NCBI GenBank assembly: GCA_947504045.1
Contig: CANNFY010000002.1
Coordinates: 372,001-436,000 of the forward strand
DNA from: an uncultured Maribacter sp.
GTDB lineage: Bacteria > Bacteroidota > Bacteroidia > Flavobacteriales > Flavobacteriaceae
Direction: 5' to 3'
DNA length: 64,000 nt
Both the position numbers and the translations under genes were made by a program. The notes under the pieces are model-generated. The model worked only from the letters and a program-made list of their open reading frames with translations. It was not told the origin of the DNA and searched no databases. The number at the start of each line of letters is the position of its first letter. The first letter of the stretch is position 1. Of the stretch, positions 1-10,803 are shown piece by piece.

Positions 1-969
1 TTCTTCTAAAATATCTTCATGTACATATAACACTTTTAATGCTGTACAACGTTGCCCATTAAAAGATAACGTACCTGCTAAACACTCATTTATTGTTAAA
101 TCTAGATCTGCATCGGGCAATACAATTGCAGGGTTTTTAGCTTCTAAGCCTAAAACCAATCGTAAACGATTACTCTTAGGGTGTTGCTCTTGTAGAGCAT
201 TTGCAGATTTACTATTACCAATTAAAGCAAGGGCATCTACTTTTCCTGTTTGCATAATAGGTGCTGCAACTGCCCTACCTCTACCAAAAATAATATTTAC
301 TACTCCTTTAGGAAAACTACTTTGAAAAGCCTCTAAAAGTGGCGTAATTAATAATACCCCATGTTTTGCTGGCTTAAATATGGTAGTATTACCCATTATT
401 ATAGCTGGAATTAATAACGCAAAAGTTTCATTAAGAGGATAGTTATAAGGTCCTAAACAAAGTACAACCCCTAATGGTCCTCTTTTTATATGTGCATAAA
501 CTCCATCATGTTTTTGAAATTTAGCTGCATTACGATCTAATTGCTTATAATCTTCAATAGTATCATTAATATACTCTACAGTACGATCAAATTCTTTTTC
601 TGAATCTGGTAAAGATTTTCCAATTTCCCACATTAAAAGCTTAACAATCTCCTCACGTTTTGTGCTCATTTTTTGAACAAAGGTCTCCATACATTCTATA
701 CGGTCTTTTACATGCATTGTAGGCCATACACCTTGACCTTTATTATATGCCCCTAGAGCAGCATCTAAGGCACTTAAAGCTTCTGGTTCTCCCATATCTG
801 GAATAGTACCTAAAAGTGTAGGTTTATACTCTTTAGTAGAAGATATGGTAGAAAAAACTTCTGTAGAATTACCATCCCATTCTTTTAATTCTCCATCTAC
901 CAAATATTGTTTTTGGTTTATAGTTTCTGTAATTTGAAATTGCTCCGGAATTAGCACCTCGTTACTCAT
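1..969 (-). CDS. gapN: NADP-dependent glyceraldehyde-3-phosphate dehydrogenase / aldehyde dehydrogenase family (3'-truncated by window edge)
   Basis: Minus-strand reading frame from ATG at 969 ([28 protein letters not shown]...[32 protein letters not shown]...[10 protein letters not shown]) runs off the window start; aldehyde dehydrogenase motifs ([16 protein letters not shown]) are present. Not in the supplied ORF track. Confidence 0.8.
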   Translation of the reverse strand, partial: MSNEVLIPEQFQITETINQKQYLVDGELKEWDGNSTEVFSTISSTKEYKPTLLGTIPDMGEPEALSALDAALGAYNKGQGVWPTMHVKDRIECMETFVQKMSTKREEIVKLLMWEIGKSLPDSEKEFDRTVEYINDTIEDYKQLDRNAAKFQKHDGVYAHIKRGPLGVVLCLGPYNYPLNETFALLIPAIIMGNTTIFKPAKHGVLLITPLLEAFQSSFPKGVVNIIFGRGRAVAAPIMQTGKVDALALIGNSKSANALQEQHPKSNRLRLVLGLEAKNPAIVLPDADLDLTINECLAGTLSFNGQRCTALKVLYVHEDILEE

Positions 970-1131
970 TTTTGTTCTTTTTTAAGAATTTGATTTTATC
1001 ACATTCATTACGTACAACTAAGTTAGTAAAAAACACAGGTAAATAACCTTCTAAATTATCTAATTTATAAGTAGTTATAACCGAAAACGTTTTCGATTTT
1101 TATTTTTCCAAAGAAGGTTCTAAAAGGTAGA

Positions 1132-2382
1132 TTATACCAGGTATTGAAAAAGGTCTGGCTTGTTATTTAAATACTCACCAAAGAAATTATTTTCTTTCAT
1201 TCTTACTATTAAAGGCTCTAAATCCGCAGGGCTTTTTAACTCTATTCCTACTACTGCAGGTGCGTTTTCTTTACTAGATTTTTTAGAGTATTCAAAGTGT
1301 GTAATATCGTCTGTAGGGCCTAAAATTTCAGTAACAAATTCTTTTAAAGCTCCTGGCCTTTGCGGAAAACGAACCATAAAATAGTGTTTTAACTGTCCGT
1401 ACAATAAAGCTCTTTCTTTTATTTCTGCAGTACGTGTAATATCGTTATTACTACCACTAATTATACAGACTACGTTTTTACCTTCTATTTCTTTTTTAAA
1501 ATAGTCTAAAGCTGTTATTGTTAAAGCTCCTGCTGGTTCAACAACTACAGCATCTCTATTATATAAATCTAAAATGGTTTGGCACACTTTACCTTCTGGT
1601 ACCGTTTGTATTTTATATAAATTATTTTTACAAACATTAAAAGTAAGATCACCAACTCTTTTTACAGCTGCGCCATCAATAAATTTATCTATAGTTTGTA
1701 ATGTAGTATTTTCTCCATTAGTAATAGAGGTTTTCATGGAGGGTGCTCCTTCTGGCTCTACTCCTATTATTTTAGTATTTGGAGAAAGTGATTTTATTAC
1801 TCCTAAAATTCCAGAAGCAAGTCCGCCTCCGCCAATGGGAACAAAAATATAATCTATAGGGCTTTTAGTTTGCTCTAAAATTTCTAATCCAACGGTTCCT
1901 TGTCCTTCTATAATTTTAGGGTCATCAAAAGGGTGAACAAAAGTTTTATTGTTTGTATCGCAAAAGGTTTTTGCTGCATTAAAGGAGTCATCAAAAGTAT
2001 CTCCTTCTAAAATTATTGTAACCCAATTTTCTCCAAACATTTTAGTTTGCTCAACTTTTTGCTTGGGAGTTACTGCAGGCATAAAAATAGTACCTTTTAT
2101 TCCTAAGTGTTTACATGCATATGCAACACCTTGTGCATGATTACCTGCACTAGCACAAACTACTCCTTTTTTTCTTTCATCAGAAGAAAGGGAACTTATT
2201 TTATTATATGCACCTCTTATTTTATAAGAGCGCACTCTTTGCAAATCTTCTCTTTTTAAAAGAATATTGGCATTGTATTTTTTAGCAAGTCGTAAACTAA
2301 AAGAAAGCGGCGTAACATCAACTACTTGTTGAATGTTATTCGCCGCTTTTTTAATATTCTCAATTGTTGGGAAGTACGTCAT
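1132..2382 (-). CDS. ilvA: threonine ammonia-lyase (threonine deaminase), ACT-like C-terminus
   Basis: 416 aa; PLP-lyase motif LQRVRSYKIRGAYN, GGGGLASG; last gene of ilv cluster. Confidence 0.93.
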   Translation of the reverse strand: MTYFPTIENIKKAANNIQQVVDVTPLSFSLRLAKKYNANILLKREDLQRVRSYKIRGAYNKISSLSSDERKKGVVCASAGNHAQGVAYACKHLGIKGTIFMPAVTPKQKVEQTKMFGENWVTIILEGDTFDDSFNAAKTFCDTNNKTFVHPFDDPKIIEGQGTVGLEILEQTKSPIDYIFVPIGGGGLASGILGVIKSLSPNTKIIGVEPEGAPSMKTSITNGENTTLQTIDKFIDGAAVKRVGDLTFNVCKNNLYKIQTVPEGKVCQTILDLYNRDAVVVEPAGALTITALDYFKKEIEGKNVVCIISGSNNDITRTAEIKERALLYGQLKHYFMVRFPQRPGALKEFVTEILGPTDDITHFEYSKKSSKENAPAVVGIELKSPADLEPLIVRMKENNFFGEYLNNKPDLFQYLV

Positions 2383-2426
2383 AGGTTTTGTACTCCCTTA
2401 AGTTCTCCCAAGGGAGGGAAATTTAA

Positions 2427-3899
2427 TTATACAATTGGTTTCATTGCTGTCATAGAAGCTCTTAATCTTGCACCAACTATTTCAACTGGGTGCTCTCTTA
2501 AAATCTTATTAACTTCAATTAATTTAGCATTATCTACTCCATTATCATCATTAGCTAAACCTTTACCAATAATATCTGTATCAACATTTTTCATAAAATC
2601 TGTTAATAACGGCTTACAAGCATGGTCAAATAAATAACAACCGTATTCTGCAGTATCTGAAATTACTCTATTCATTTCAAATAATTTTTTTCTTGCGATA
2701 GTATTTGCAATTAACGGAGTTTCGTGTAAAGACTCGTAATAAGCAGACTCATCTATAATACCAGAATCTGTCATAGCTTCAAAAGCTAACTCTACACCAG
2801 CTCTTACCATTGCTACCATTAAGATACCATTATCATAAAATTCTTGCTCAGAAATTTCAACATCACCAGCAGGAGTTTTTTCAAAAGCAGTTTCTCCAGT
2901 TGCAGCTCTCCATCCTAATAAGTTTTTATCATCATTAGCCCAGTCTTCCATCATTGTTTTAGAAAACTCACCTTCCATAATATCATCCATATGTTTTTGG
3001 AATAATGGACGCATAATATCTTTTAACTCTTCTGATAATTCAAAAGCTTTTATTTTTGCTGGGTTAGATAAACGATCCATCATATTAGTAATTCCACCAT
3101 ATTTAAGACCTTCTGTAACAGTTTCCCATCCGTACTGAATAAGTTTAGAAGCATACCCTGCATCTATTCCTTTTTCAATCATTTTATCAAAACAAAGAAT
3201 AGAACCTGTTTGTAACAAACCACATAAAATAGTTTGCTCTCCCATTAAATCTGACTTTACTTCCGCTACAAAAGAAGATTCTAAAACTCCTGCTCTATCT
3301 CCACCTGTACCAACAGCATAAGCTTTAGCTTCTGCTAAACCTTTTCCTTGAGGGTCATTTTCTGGGTGAACTGCAATTAAAGTTGGCACACCAAATCCTC
3401 TTTTATATTCTTCTCTTACTTCAGAACCAGGACTTTTAGGCGCTACCATAATTACAGTAAGATCTTCTCTTACTTGCATACCTTCTTCTACAATGTTAAA
3501 ACCGTGAGAATATGATAATGTAGCTCCTTTTTTCATTAAAGGCATAACCGCACTTACCACAGCTGTATGTTGCTTATCTGGTGTAAGGTTAATTAACAAA
3601 TCTGCTGTTGGTATTAATTCTTCATACGTACCAACTGTAAATCCATTTTCAGAAGCGTTTTTAAAAGACTGTCTTTTTTCTTTTATAGCTGCATCTCTAA
3701 GTGTATAAGAAACATCTAAACCAGAGTCTCTCATGTTTAATCCTTGATTAAGACCTTGAGCTCCACAACCAACAATTACTATTTTCTTTCCTTTTAAAGC
3801 CGATACACCATCGGAGAATTCTGTAGAATCCATAAATCTACATTTCCCTAATTGGGTAAGTTTATCTCTTAAAGATAGTGTATTAAAATAATTTGCCAT
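2427..3899 (-). CDS. ilvC: ketol-acid reductoisomerase (long, class II-like)
   Basis: 490 aa; [22 protein letters not shown]; within ilv cluster. Confidence 0.95.
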   Translation of the reverse strand: MANYFNTLSLRDKLTQLGKCRFMDSTEFSDGVSALKGKKIVIVGCGAQGLNQGLNMRDSGLDVSYTLRDAAIKEKRQSFKNASENGFTVGTYEELIPTADLLINLTPDKQHTAVVSAVMPLMKKGATLSYSHGFNIVEEGMQVREDLTVIMVAPKSPGSEVREEYKRGFGVPTLIAVHPENDPQGKGLAEAKAYAVGTGGDRAGVLESSFVAEVKSDLMGEQTILCGLLQTGSILCFDKMIEKGIDAGYASKLIQYGWETVTEGLKYGGITNMMDRLSNPAKIKAFELSEELKDIMRPLFQKHMDDIMEGEFSKTMMEDWANDDKNLLGWRAATGETAFEKTPAGDVEISEQEFYDNGILMVAMVRAGVELAFEAMTDSGIIDESAYYESLHETPLIANTIARKKLFEMNRVISDTAEYGCYLFDHACKPLLTDFMKNVDTDIIGKGLANDDNGVDNAKLIEVNKILREHPVEIVGARLRASMTAMKPIV

Positions 3900-3928
3900 T
3901 TTACTTTCTTATTTTGAATTTAGATTAT

Positions 3929-4456
3929 TTAATTTTCTTGTAATTTATTTAATATAGATGATATATCCATTTGTTCTTTAGAAACAGAAATACGCCCAGA
4001 ACGTACAAATTGCATTATACCAAATGGTTTTAATTGGTCATGCATTTCTTCAATCTCACTTCTTCTTCCTGTTTTAGCAAGTACAAAAAACTCTCTTGCA
4101 ACAGTAACAATCTGAGAATTACTCTCTTTAATTATATTTTGTATTTGACGTTCATCAAACAATAAATCTGATTTTATTTTAAATAAAGCAGATTCTTGAA
4201 AAATAGTTTCTTCATCGGTATGATAAAAAGCTTTAATAACTTCTATCTGCTTTTCTATTTGTCCAACAAGTTTTCTAGCTGTTTCTTCGGTTATATAACA
4301 TACTATTGTAAACTTAGAAACATCATCAATCTCTGATTTAGAGACATTTAAACTTACTACGTTTATATGTCTTTTTAAAAATATACCAGATATTCTATTT
4401 AACAAACCTACGTTATTCTCTGAGTATACTGAAATCGTAAATCTTTCTTTTTCCAT
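3929..4456 (-). CDS. ilvN: acetolactate synthase small (regulatory, ACT) subunit
   Basis: 175 aa; FTISVYSENNVGLLNRISGIFLKRHINVVSLNVSKSE. Confidence 0.93.
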   Translation of the reverse strand: MEKERFTISVYSENNVGLLNRISGIFLKRHINVVSLNVSKSEIDDVSKFTIVCYITEETARKLVGQIEKQIEVIKAFYHTDEETIFQESALFKIKSDLLFDERQIQNIIKESNSQIVTVAREFFVLAKTGRRSEIEEMHDQLKPFGIMQFVRSGRISVSKEQMDISSILNKLQEN

Positions 4457-4479
4457 GACTTCTTTTCTCTAAATCTTAA

Positions 4480-6213
4480 TTATTTTAATCTAACATCTGA
4501 AACCGATGCACCAGATGGTATCATTGGAAAAACGTTATCTTCTTGTTCTACTCTTACTTCTAAGAAATATGGATCTTTAGATGCCATCATTTCTTCTATA
4601 GCTCCTTTTAAATCTTTTCTTTCGGATACTCTATTTGCTTTAATATGATATCCTTCCGCAATTTTTACAAAATCAGGATTTGTCATTATAGTTGATGCAT
4701 ATCTTCTATCAAAGAACAATTCTTGCCATTGTCTTACCATTCCTAAATGCTCATTATTAAGCACTACAATTTTTACTGGAATATTGTGTTGAAAAATAAC
4801 ACCTAGTTCTTGAATAGTCATTTGGTATCCACCGTCTCCAATAATTGCAACTACCTCACGTTCCATTGCTCCCATTTTAGCTCCTATAGCAGCTGGCAAA
4901 GCAAAGCCCATGGTTCCTAAACCACCTGAAGTAACATTACTTTTGGTTTGTTTAAATTTAGCATATCTACAAGCAAACATTTGGTGTTGCCCAACATCAG
5001 AAACTATTACCGCTTTATTTTCTGAAGCTATATTAATTTCTTTCATTACCTCTCCCATTGTTAACCCTGGTTTAGTAGGATTCAACTGTGGATTAATAAT
5101 TTGCTCTTCTTCTATTTTATGCTTCTTCTTAAACTCGTTATGCCATTCTTCGTGACTATTTTTATTAATTTTTGGTAAAATTAATTCTAAAGTCTCTTTT
5201 GAGTTTCCTAAAACTGCAATATCGGACATTACATTTTTATTAATCTCAGCAGGGTCAATTTCAAAATGAATGACTTTTGCTTGTTTAGCATATGTGTCTA
5301 AGCTTCCTGTTACACGATCATCAAAACGCATTCCTATTGCAATTAACAGATCACACTCGTTTGTTAAAACATTTGGCCCATAATTACCATGCATACCTAC
5401 CATACCAACATTTAACGGGTGGTCAGAGTCTAAGGCAGACAAACCTAATATTGTCCATGCAGCAGGTATACCAGCTTTTTCTATTAAAGCCTTTAATTGT
5501 TCTTCTGCTTCACCTAAAATTACACCTTGACCAAAAACTATAAATGGTTTTTTTGCATTATTAATTAATGTAGCTGCAGCATCTATAGCAGACATATCTG
5601 GTTTAGGAACCGGATCATAACTACGAACTAGATTGCATGGTTCATAAGAAAATTCAATTTCTTCAAATTGTGCATTTTTTGTAATATCAACCAATACTGG
5701 CCCTGGTCTTCCTGAACGCGCTATATAAAAAGCTTTTGCTAATATTTCTGGTATTTCACTAGCTTTTGTTACTTGGTAATTCCATTTAGTTACTGGTGTA
5801 GAAATACCAATAATATCTGTTTCTTGAAAAGCATCTGAACCTAATAAATGTCTAGGCACTTGTCCTGTAATACAGACCATTGGTGTAGAATCTATTTGTG
5901 CATCGGCAATACCAGTAACAAGGTTTGTTGCTCCTGGTCCGGAGGTAGCCATAGCTACTCCTACTTTACCCGTAACTCTTGCATACCCTTGAGCTGCATG
6001 TGTAGCCCCTTGCTCATGACGTGTTAATATATGTGTTAATTTATCTTGAAATTTATATAGTTCGTCATAGACAGGCATTATTGCTCCTCCAGGATAACCG
6101 TATAATAAATCTACTCCTTCTGCTATTAGGCAATGTATAATAGCCTCTGCTCCACTTATTTTCATTGTGGTCTGCTTTTTAGTTTCTGTTTTATTTGCTT
6201 TCAATGTTTCCAT
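4480..6213 (-). CDS. ilvB: acetolactate synthase large subunit
   Basis: 577 aa ThDP enzyme; GYPGGAIMPVYDELY, IGDGGYQMTIQELGV. Confidence 0.95.
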   Translation of the reverse strand: METLKANKTETKKQTTMKISGAEAIIHCLIAEGVDLLYGYPGGAIMPVYDELYKFQDKLTHILTRHEQGATHAAQGYARVTGKVGVAMATSGPGATNLVTGIADAQIDSTPMVCITGQVPRHLLGSDAFQETDIIGISTPVTKWNYQVTKASEIPEILAKAFYIARSGRPGPVLVDITKNAQFEEIEFSYEPCNLVRSYDPVPKPDMSAIDAAATLINNAKKPFIVFGQGVILGEAEEQLKALIEKAGIPAAWTILGLSALDSDHPLNVGMVGMHGNYGPNVLTNECDLLIAIGMRFDDRVTGSLDTYAKQAKVIHFEIDPAEINKNVMSDIAVLGNSKETLELILPKINKNSHEEWHNEFKKKHKIEEEQIINPQLNPTKPGLTMGEVMKEINIASENKAVIVSDVGQHQMFACRYAKFKQTKSNVTSGGLGTMGFALPAAIGAKMGAMEREVVAIIGDGGYQMTIQELGVIFQHNIPVKIVVLNNEHLGMVRQWQELFFDRRYASTIMTNPDFVKIAEGYHIKANRVSERKDLKGAIEEMMASKDPYFLEVRVEQEDNVFPMIPSGASVSDVRLK

Positions 6214-6277
6214 AAGCCATATCCCAACTTAAATAGATTATATTTAGGTTTTTGGGGATTACTTTATTTTAATTTAC

Positions 6278-7954
6278 TTAAAACTCGTCTGTTACACATC
6301 CTTCTGAAGCAGAAGAAACCGAACGAGCATACTTGTATAATACTCCTTTTTTAAATTTTAAATCTGGCTGTACCCAAGCTTCTTTTCTTTTTACTAATTC
6401 TTCATCAGAAACATCTACAGTAATTGAGTTTGTTTCTGCATCAATAGTAATAATATCGCCATCTTTTACTAATGCAATAGTACCACCTTCTTGTGCTTCT
6501 GGAGAAATATGACCAACCACAAAACCGTGTGTACCACCAGAAAAACGTCCGTCTGTAATTAGTGCCACATCTTTTCCTAAGCCTGCTCCCATAATAGCTG
6601 CTGTAGGTTTTAGCATTTCTGGCATTCCTGGTCCACCTTTAGGTCCTTCGTATCTAATAACTACGACATCTCCTTTTTTAACCAGACCGTTTTTAATACC
6701 ATCATTTGCAGCATACTCCCCATTAAATACTTTTGCGGTTCCTTTAAAAAGCAGTCCTTCTTTACCTGTTATTTTTGCTACAGAACCGTTTTTAGCTAAG
6801 TTTCCGTATAACATACGTAAATGCCCTGTTCTTTTAATAGGGTTTTCTAATGGCTTTATAACATCTTGCCCTTCGGTTAAATCTGGGGCATCTGCTAAAT
6901 TTTCTGCCAACGTTTTTCCTGTAACAGTTAAACAATCGCCATGTAATAAACCATTGTTTAATAAGTACTTTAATACCGCAGGTATTCCTCCTACTCTGTG
7001 CACATCTTCCATTAAATATTTACCACTTGGTTTTAAATCTGCGATAAATGGTGTTGTGTCACTAATTTTTTGAAAATCTTCTAATGTAAATTTAATATCT
7101 GCAGCTCTTGCAATTGCTAAGAAGTGTAATACTGCATTTGTTGAACCTCCCATTATTGTAACAAGACGAATAGCATTTTCTAATGATTTTCGTGTTACAA
7201 TATCTAAAGGTTTAATATCTTTTTCTAATAATATTTTTATAGCTTGACCCGCAGCTATTGAACCTTTTTTCTTTTCATCACCTTCTGCAGGGTTTGATGA
7301 ATTGTATGGTAATGCCATTCCTAAAGCTTCAATTGCAGAAGCCATAGTATTAGCAGTATACATACCTCCACAAGCTCCTGCACCTGGACAAGCTTTTTCA
7401 ATTACATTTTGGTATTCTTTATCATCTATACTACCAGCTACTTTAGCTCCCCACGCTTCAAAAGCAGAAACAACATCTAACTTTTTACCGCCATGAAGAC
7501 CAGAAGCTATGGTACCACCATAAACCAAAATTGCCGGACGATTTAAACGTAACATTGCCATAAGAGCTCCTGGCATATTTTTATCACATCCAACTACAGT
7601 AATTAATCCGTCATAAGACATTGCCTGTACAACAGTTTCCATTGAGTCTGCAATAACGTCTCTAGAAGGTAATGAAAAACGCATTCCTGGTGTACCCATA
7701 GAAATACCATCACTTACTCCAATAGTATTAAATATTAACCCAACAACGTCTTTATTAATGGTACCTTCTTTTACAAGTTTTGCCAAATCATTTAAATGCA
7801 TATTACAAGGGTTACCCTCATAACCTGTACTTGCTATTCCTACTAAAGGTTTTTCAAAATCTTCTTTTGTTAAACCTATAGCATGCAACATTGCTTGTGC
7901 TGCTGGCTGTGTATCATCTTGAGTAACGTTTTTACTGAACTTATTTAATTTCAT
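6278..7954 (-). CDS. ilvD: dihydroxy-acid dehydratase
   Basis: 558 aa; [40 protein letters not shown]. Confidence 0.95.
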   Translation of the reverse strand: MKLNKFSKNVTQDDTQPAAQAMLHAIGLTKEDFEKPLVGIASTGYEGNPCNMHLNDLAKLVKEGTINKDVVGLIFNTIGVSDGISMGTPGMRFSLPSRDVIADSMETVVQAMSYDGLITVVGCDKNMPGALMAMLRLNRPAILVYGGTIASGLHGGKKLDVVSAFEAWGAKVAGSIDDKEYQNVIEKACPGAGACGGMYTANTMASAIEALGMALPYNSSNPAEGDEKKKGSIAAGQAIKILLEKDIKPLDIVTRKSLENAIRLVTIMGGSTNAVLHFLAIARAADIKFTLEDFQKISDTTPFIADLKPSGKYLMEDVHRVGGIPAVLKYLLNNGLLHGDCLTVTGKTLAENLADAPDLTEGQDVIKPLENPIKRTGHLRMLYGNLAKNGSVAKITGKEGLLFKGTAKVFNGEYAANDGIKNGLVKKGDVVVIRYEGPKGGPGMPEMLKPTAAIMGAGLGKDVALITDGRFSGGTHGFVVGHISPEAQEGGTIALVKDGDIITIDAETNSITVDVSDEELVKRKEAWVQPDLKFKKGVLYKYARSVSSASEGCVTDEF

Positions 7955-8156
7955 TTATACTATTCTTTCAATTTTATATACTATTATGGTACTCTTAACT
8001 AATCAAATATAATTCTTTACTAGAACCATTTTATTTTAAACTTTTTTTTGGTTCAAATTCAAGTCTATTCAATTTTAATTAATTTACTTAAAATCAAATA
8101 ATTAACATATACTTTTATATCATATTCAATAGTTTTTACTTCTACTTTTTATTTAA

Positions 8157-8199
8157 TAAAGAGGCCTGTATCAGATAAAATATGATACAGGCCTCTTTA
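8157..8199 (-). terminator. Long perfect hairpin (17-bp stem): terminator of the pxp operon and/or ilv leader attenuator
   Basis: taaagaggcctgtatca-gataaaata-tgatacaggcctcttta; exact inverted arms, in the 355-nt gap between pxpC and ilvD. Confidence 0.65.
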
Positions 8200-8224
8200 C
8201 TTATAGAATACTATATCATCTCTT

Positions 8225-8272
8225 TTAAGAGACAATACTATAGACACTAAATATTGTTAATTTAATTTTCAT
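8225..8272 (-). CDS. Putative 15-aa leader ORF (MKIKLTIFSVYSIVS) upstream of ilvD
   Basis: ATG AAA ATT AAA TTA ACA ATA TTT AGT GTC TAT AGT ATT GTC TCT TAA on minus strand; 6 of 15 codons are Ile/Leu/Val; followed by a hairpin. Confidence 0.25.
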   Translation of the reverse strand: MKIKLTIFSVYSIVS

Positions 8273-8309
8273 TCATCAATATTAATAATTTTTTTTTAAC
8301 TATTACAAA

Positions 8310-9149
8310 CTATAACAACTTTAAAATTACATTATCTCCAAATTTCTTTTGCGCCAATACACTAATTGCCTTATCTGTTAATTGTAAAACCCTTGGATAA
8401 CCCCCAGTAGTTTGACCATCTTTCATAAGTATAATTAATTTACCTGATGGAGTTAATTGTATTGTTCCTGGAAGTGTTGCTGATGTTAACATAGAATAGC
8501 TTAAACCTTCTATAGTTTCTTGAAGCTGGTAAGCCATTCTATCATATTGATTAGAAACTGAAAATAATGTAGTAAACAACCCTTTTATCTGATTTTTATT
8601 TAATAAATTATATTCAGGTCCTTTTGCTACTTCTAATACATTAGTATTTAATAGCGAATTGATTTTTAAATGAGATATTTTAGGATTAAAATCTTTACAT
8701 TCTACATAACCTATTTCATCGGAATTTTTAAAGCACCTTTTATTTGTTATTGGAAAGTAAAAGGAAGCACTATTTAATACCATATTAGATTTAAAACCAC
8801 CTTTAATTGCCAAATAAGCTCTTAATCCTTTATTGAGCTTAGCATAAGACAATACATCGCCACTTTTAACCTTATACACTTTATACAAAGAAATAGGGCT
8901 GGTGTTTAAGGTTACCAAAAACTCTGCTCCTCCTATACAAATGTAGGAATCTGCAGTAAATTCTAAAGTAGGTCCTGTCATTGTAATTTCAATAACTGGT
9001 GCACTTATATTATTTTCTAATAACGCATTTATAACTTTAGTGCTATACGTATCCATACTACCAGACACAGGAACTCCTTTGTCTTTATACCCAAACCTTC
9101 CTTGGTCTTGCAGTGTTGTAAAAAAACCTTGCTTTAATACTTTAAGCAT
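8310..9149 (-). CDS. pxpC: 5-oxoprolinase subunit C (biotin-dependent carboxyltransferase family)
   Basis: 279 aa; DQGRFGYKDKGVPVSGSMD, TTGGYPRVLQL; adjacent to pxpB and pxpA. Confidence 0.88.
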   Translation of the reverse strand: MLKVLKQGFFTTLQDQGRFGYKDKGVPVSGSMDTYSTKVINALLENNISAPVIEITMTGPTLEFTADSYICIGGAEFLVTLNTSPISLYKVYKVKSGDVLSYAKLNKGLRAYLAIKGGFKSNMVLNSASFYFPITNKRCFKNSDEIGYVECKDFNPKISHLKINSLLNTNVLEVAKGPEYNLLNKNQIKGLFTTLFSVSNQYDRMAYQLQETIEGLSYSMLTSATLPGTIQLTPSGKLIILMKDGQTTGGYPRVLQLTDKAISVLAQKKFGDNVILKLL

Positions 9150-9882
9150 TTATTTTATTTTTTTGAATCGTATAAACCCCTGCTTCATTTTCTATAACAC
9201 ATAAATCGTATTCCGCTTTTTCTATTGCAAAAAACTCTACTTTATCTCCTACGGAAACAAATACTGGTTTATCTACATCAGGATTAAACATAGTTACTGG
9301 GCAATTTCCTATTATATTCCAACCTCCTGGAGATTCTTGCGGATAAATTCCTGTTTGCTTACCTGCAATACCAACCGATCCTTTAATTACTTTTAACCGC
9401 GGAGACTCTCTCCTATTTATTTCTAAACTTGCAGATAGTCCTCCTAAGTACATAAAACCTGGCAAAAAACCGATACCATAAATCGTATATGATTTTTTAG
9501 TATGCATTAAAATTACTTCTTCTACAGTTGTATTAAGCTTATTTGCCACTTCTTCTATATCTATAGCAAATTCTTTATCGTAACAAACTGGAAGTCTCCA
9601 CAAATAAGATTCTCTTGTAACCTTAATTAAGTTTCTTTCTGCATACCACTTATTTAAATTAAATTTTAACACATTAAAGTGTATCGGAAAATTTCTTTCA
9701 ACTAAGGTTAAAGAATTATAAGAGGCAATTATTTCCCATTTTTCTGGAAATAAATATTTTGCAGATAAATAAGCTTTAAATTGCAGAATATCTTCTAAAA
9801 TAGCTTCTTCTACCCTATTTGGCCATTCTATTAAAATTGCATGTTGACCAAATGGCCTTATAGATATAGTATAGTCAGACAC
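9142..9882 (-). CDS. pxpB: 5-oxoprolinase subunit B (allophanate hydrolase subunit 1 family)
   Basis: IGFLPGFMYLGGL, GSVGIAGKQTGIYPQESPGGWNIIG. ORF track start at 9963 overlaps pxpA by 79 nt; the GTG at 9882 (MSDYTISIRPFGQHAILIEW...) lies 2 nt past the pxpA stop and is the better start. Confidence 0.87.
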   Translation of the reverse strand: MSDYTISIRPFGQHAILIEWPNRVEEAILEDILQFKAYLSAKYLFPEKWEIIASYNSLTLVERNFPIHFNVLKFNLNKWYAERNLIKVTRESYLWRLPVCYDKEFAIDIEEVANKLNTTVEEVILMHTKKSYTIYGIGFLPGFMYLGGLSASLEINRRESPRLKVIKGSVGIAGKQTGIYPQESPGGWNIIGNCPVTMFNPDVDKPVFVSVGDKVEFFAIEKAEYDLCVIENEAGVYTIQKNKINA

Positions 9883-9884
9883 TC

Positions 9885-10616
9885 TTATATATTTAGTTTT
9901 GGTAATTCTACAGAAAGATAGGCTAAAATATCTAATGCGGAAACCGTATCTCCATGAACACAAAAAGTATTTGCTTTTATTGGGACTAAAACACCAGAAA
10001 CAGTTCTTACTTTTTCTTGTTTTACCATTATTTTTATATGTTCTAAAACTTTTTTGGGGTTTTCTATTAACGCTTTATTAGATTTTCTAGAAACCAAACT
10101 TAAATCTTCTTCATAATTCCGATCAGCAAAAGCCTCATAAAACACCTTAAAACCTTGTTTTTTTGCCTCCTTTGCTATTATTGAGCCATATGGCGCATAT
10201 AACAATGTTTTTTCTTTAAAAGCTTCTATACATTTTAAAAATAAAACAGCAAGCTTATGGTTTTTAGCCAAATCGTTATACAATGCACCATGAGGTTTTA
10301 TATGGTGTAAGTTTATTTTTTTCTGAGACAGTATAGCAACAAAAAAATTAATTTGCTCTTTTATAGTATTAACAAAAGACTCTTCTGACATTTGTATTGA
10401 TACTCTTCCAAAATTATCTTTATCTGGATACGATGGGTGTACTCCAATATCAACACCATGTTGAATGGCTAAATTAATAGTATCTTTTATAGTATTTTCT
10501 GTTCCAAAATGACCTCCACAAGCAATACTACAAGAAGAAATATAAGGAAACAATACCTCCTCTGTAACAACACCTTCTCCTACATCGCAATTAATATCTA
10601 TAATTACCTTACTCAT
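9885..10616 (-). CDS. pxpA: 5-oxoprolinase subunit A (LamB/YcsF family)
   Basis: 243 aa; IDINCDVGEG, SCSIACGGHFG, HIKPHGALYN. Confidence 0.92.
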   Translation of the reverse strand: MSKVIIDINCDVGEGVVTEEVLFPYISSCSIACGGHFGTENTIKDTINLAIQHGVDIGVHPSYPDKDNFGRVSIQMSEESFVNTIKEQINFFVAILSQKKINLHHIKPHGALYNDLAKNHKLAVLFLKCIEAFKEKTLLYAPYGSIIAKEAKKQGFKVFYEAFADRNYEEDLSLVSRKSNKALIENPKKVLEHIKIMVKQEKVRTVSGVLVPIKANTFCVHGDTVSALDILAYLSVELPKLNI

Positions 10617-10685
10617 AAATTATTCTAAATAATAAAAAGCTATTTACATAAAGATAAAATTTAGAGGCAGATTTAACAAAAAAAG

Positions 10686-10741
10686 TGCAGTTCATCTAAA
10701 AAAATGCAGTTCGTCTAAAAGTACTATGCATTACATCGAAA
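10686..10741. repeat. Tandem direct repeats in the divergent pxpA / 10804 intergenic region (LytTR-like half-sites)
   Basis: tgcagttcatctaaaa (10686) and tgcagttcgtctaaaa (10705), 15/16 identical; weaker third copy tgcattacatcgaaa (10727). Confidence 0.6.
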
Positions 10742-10803
10742 CTATATAATAATACTAAAAGTACAGGGTTATAATAGTCCCAAATTTTAATTCCCCTATA
10801 TAA

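Noticed and set aside
2427-3899. Unusually long ketol-acid reductoisomerase (490 aa)
   Set aside because: Consistent with the known class II long KARI architecture; not novel.
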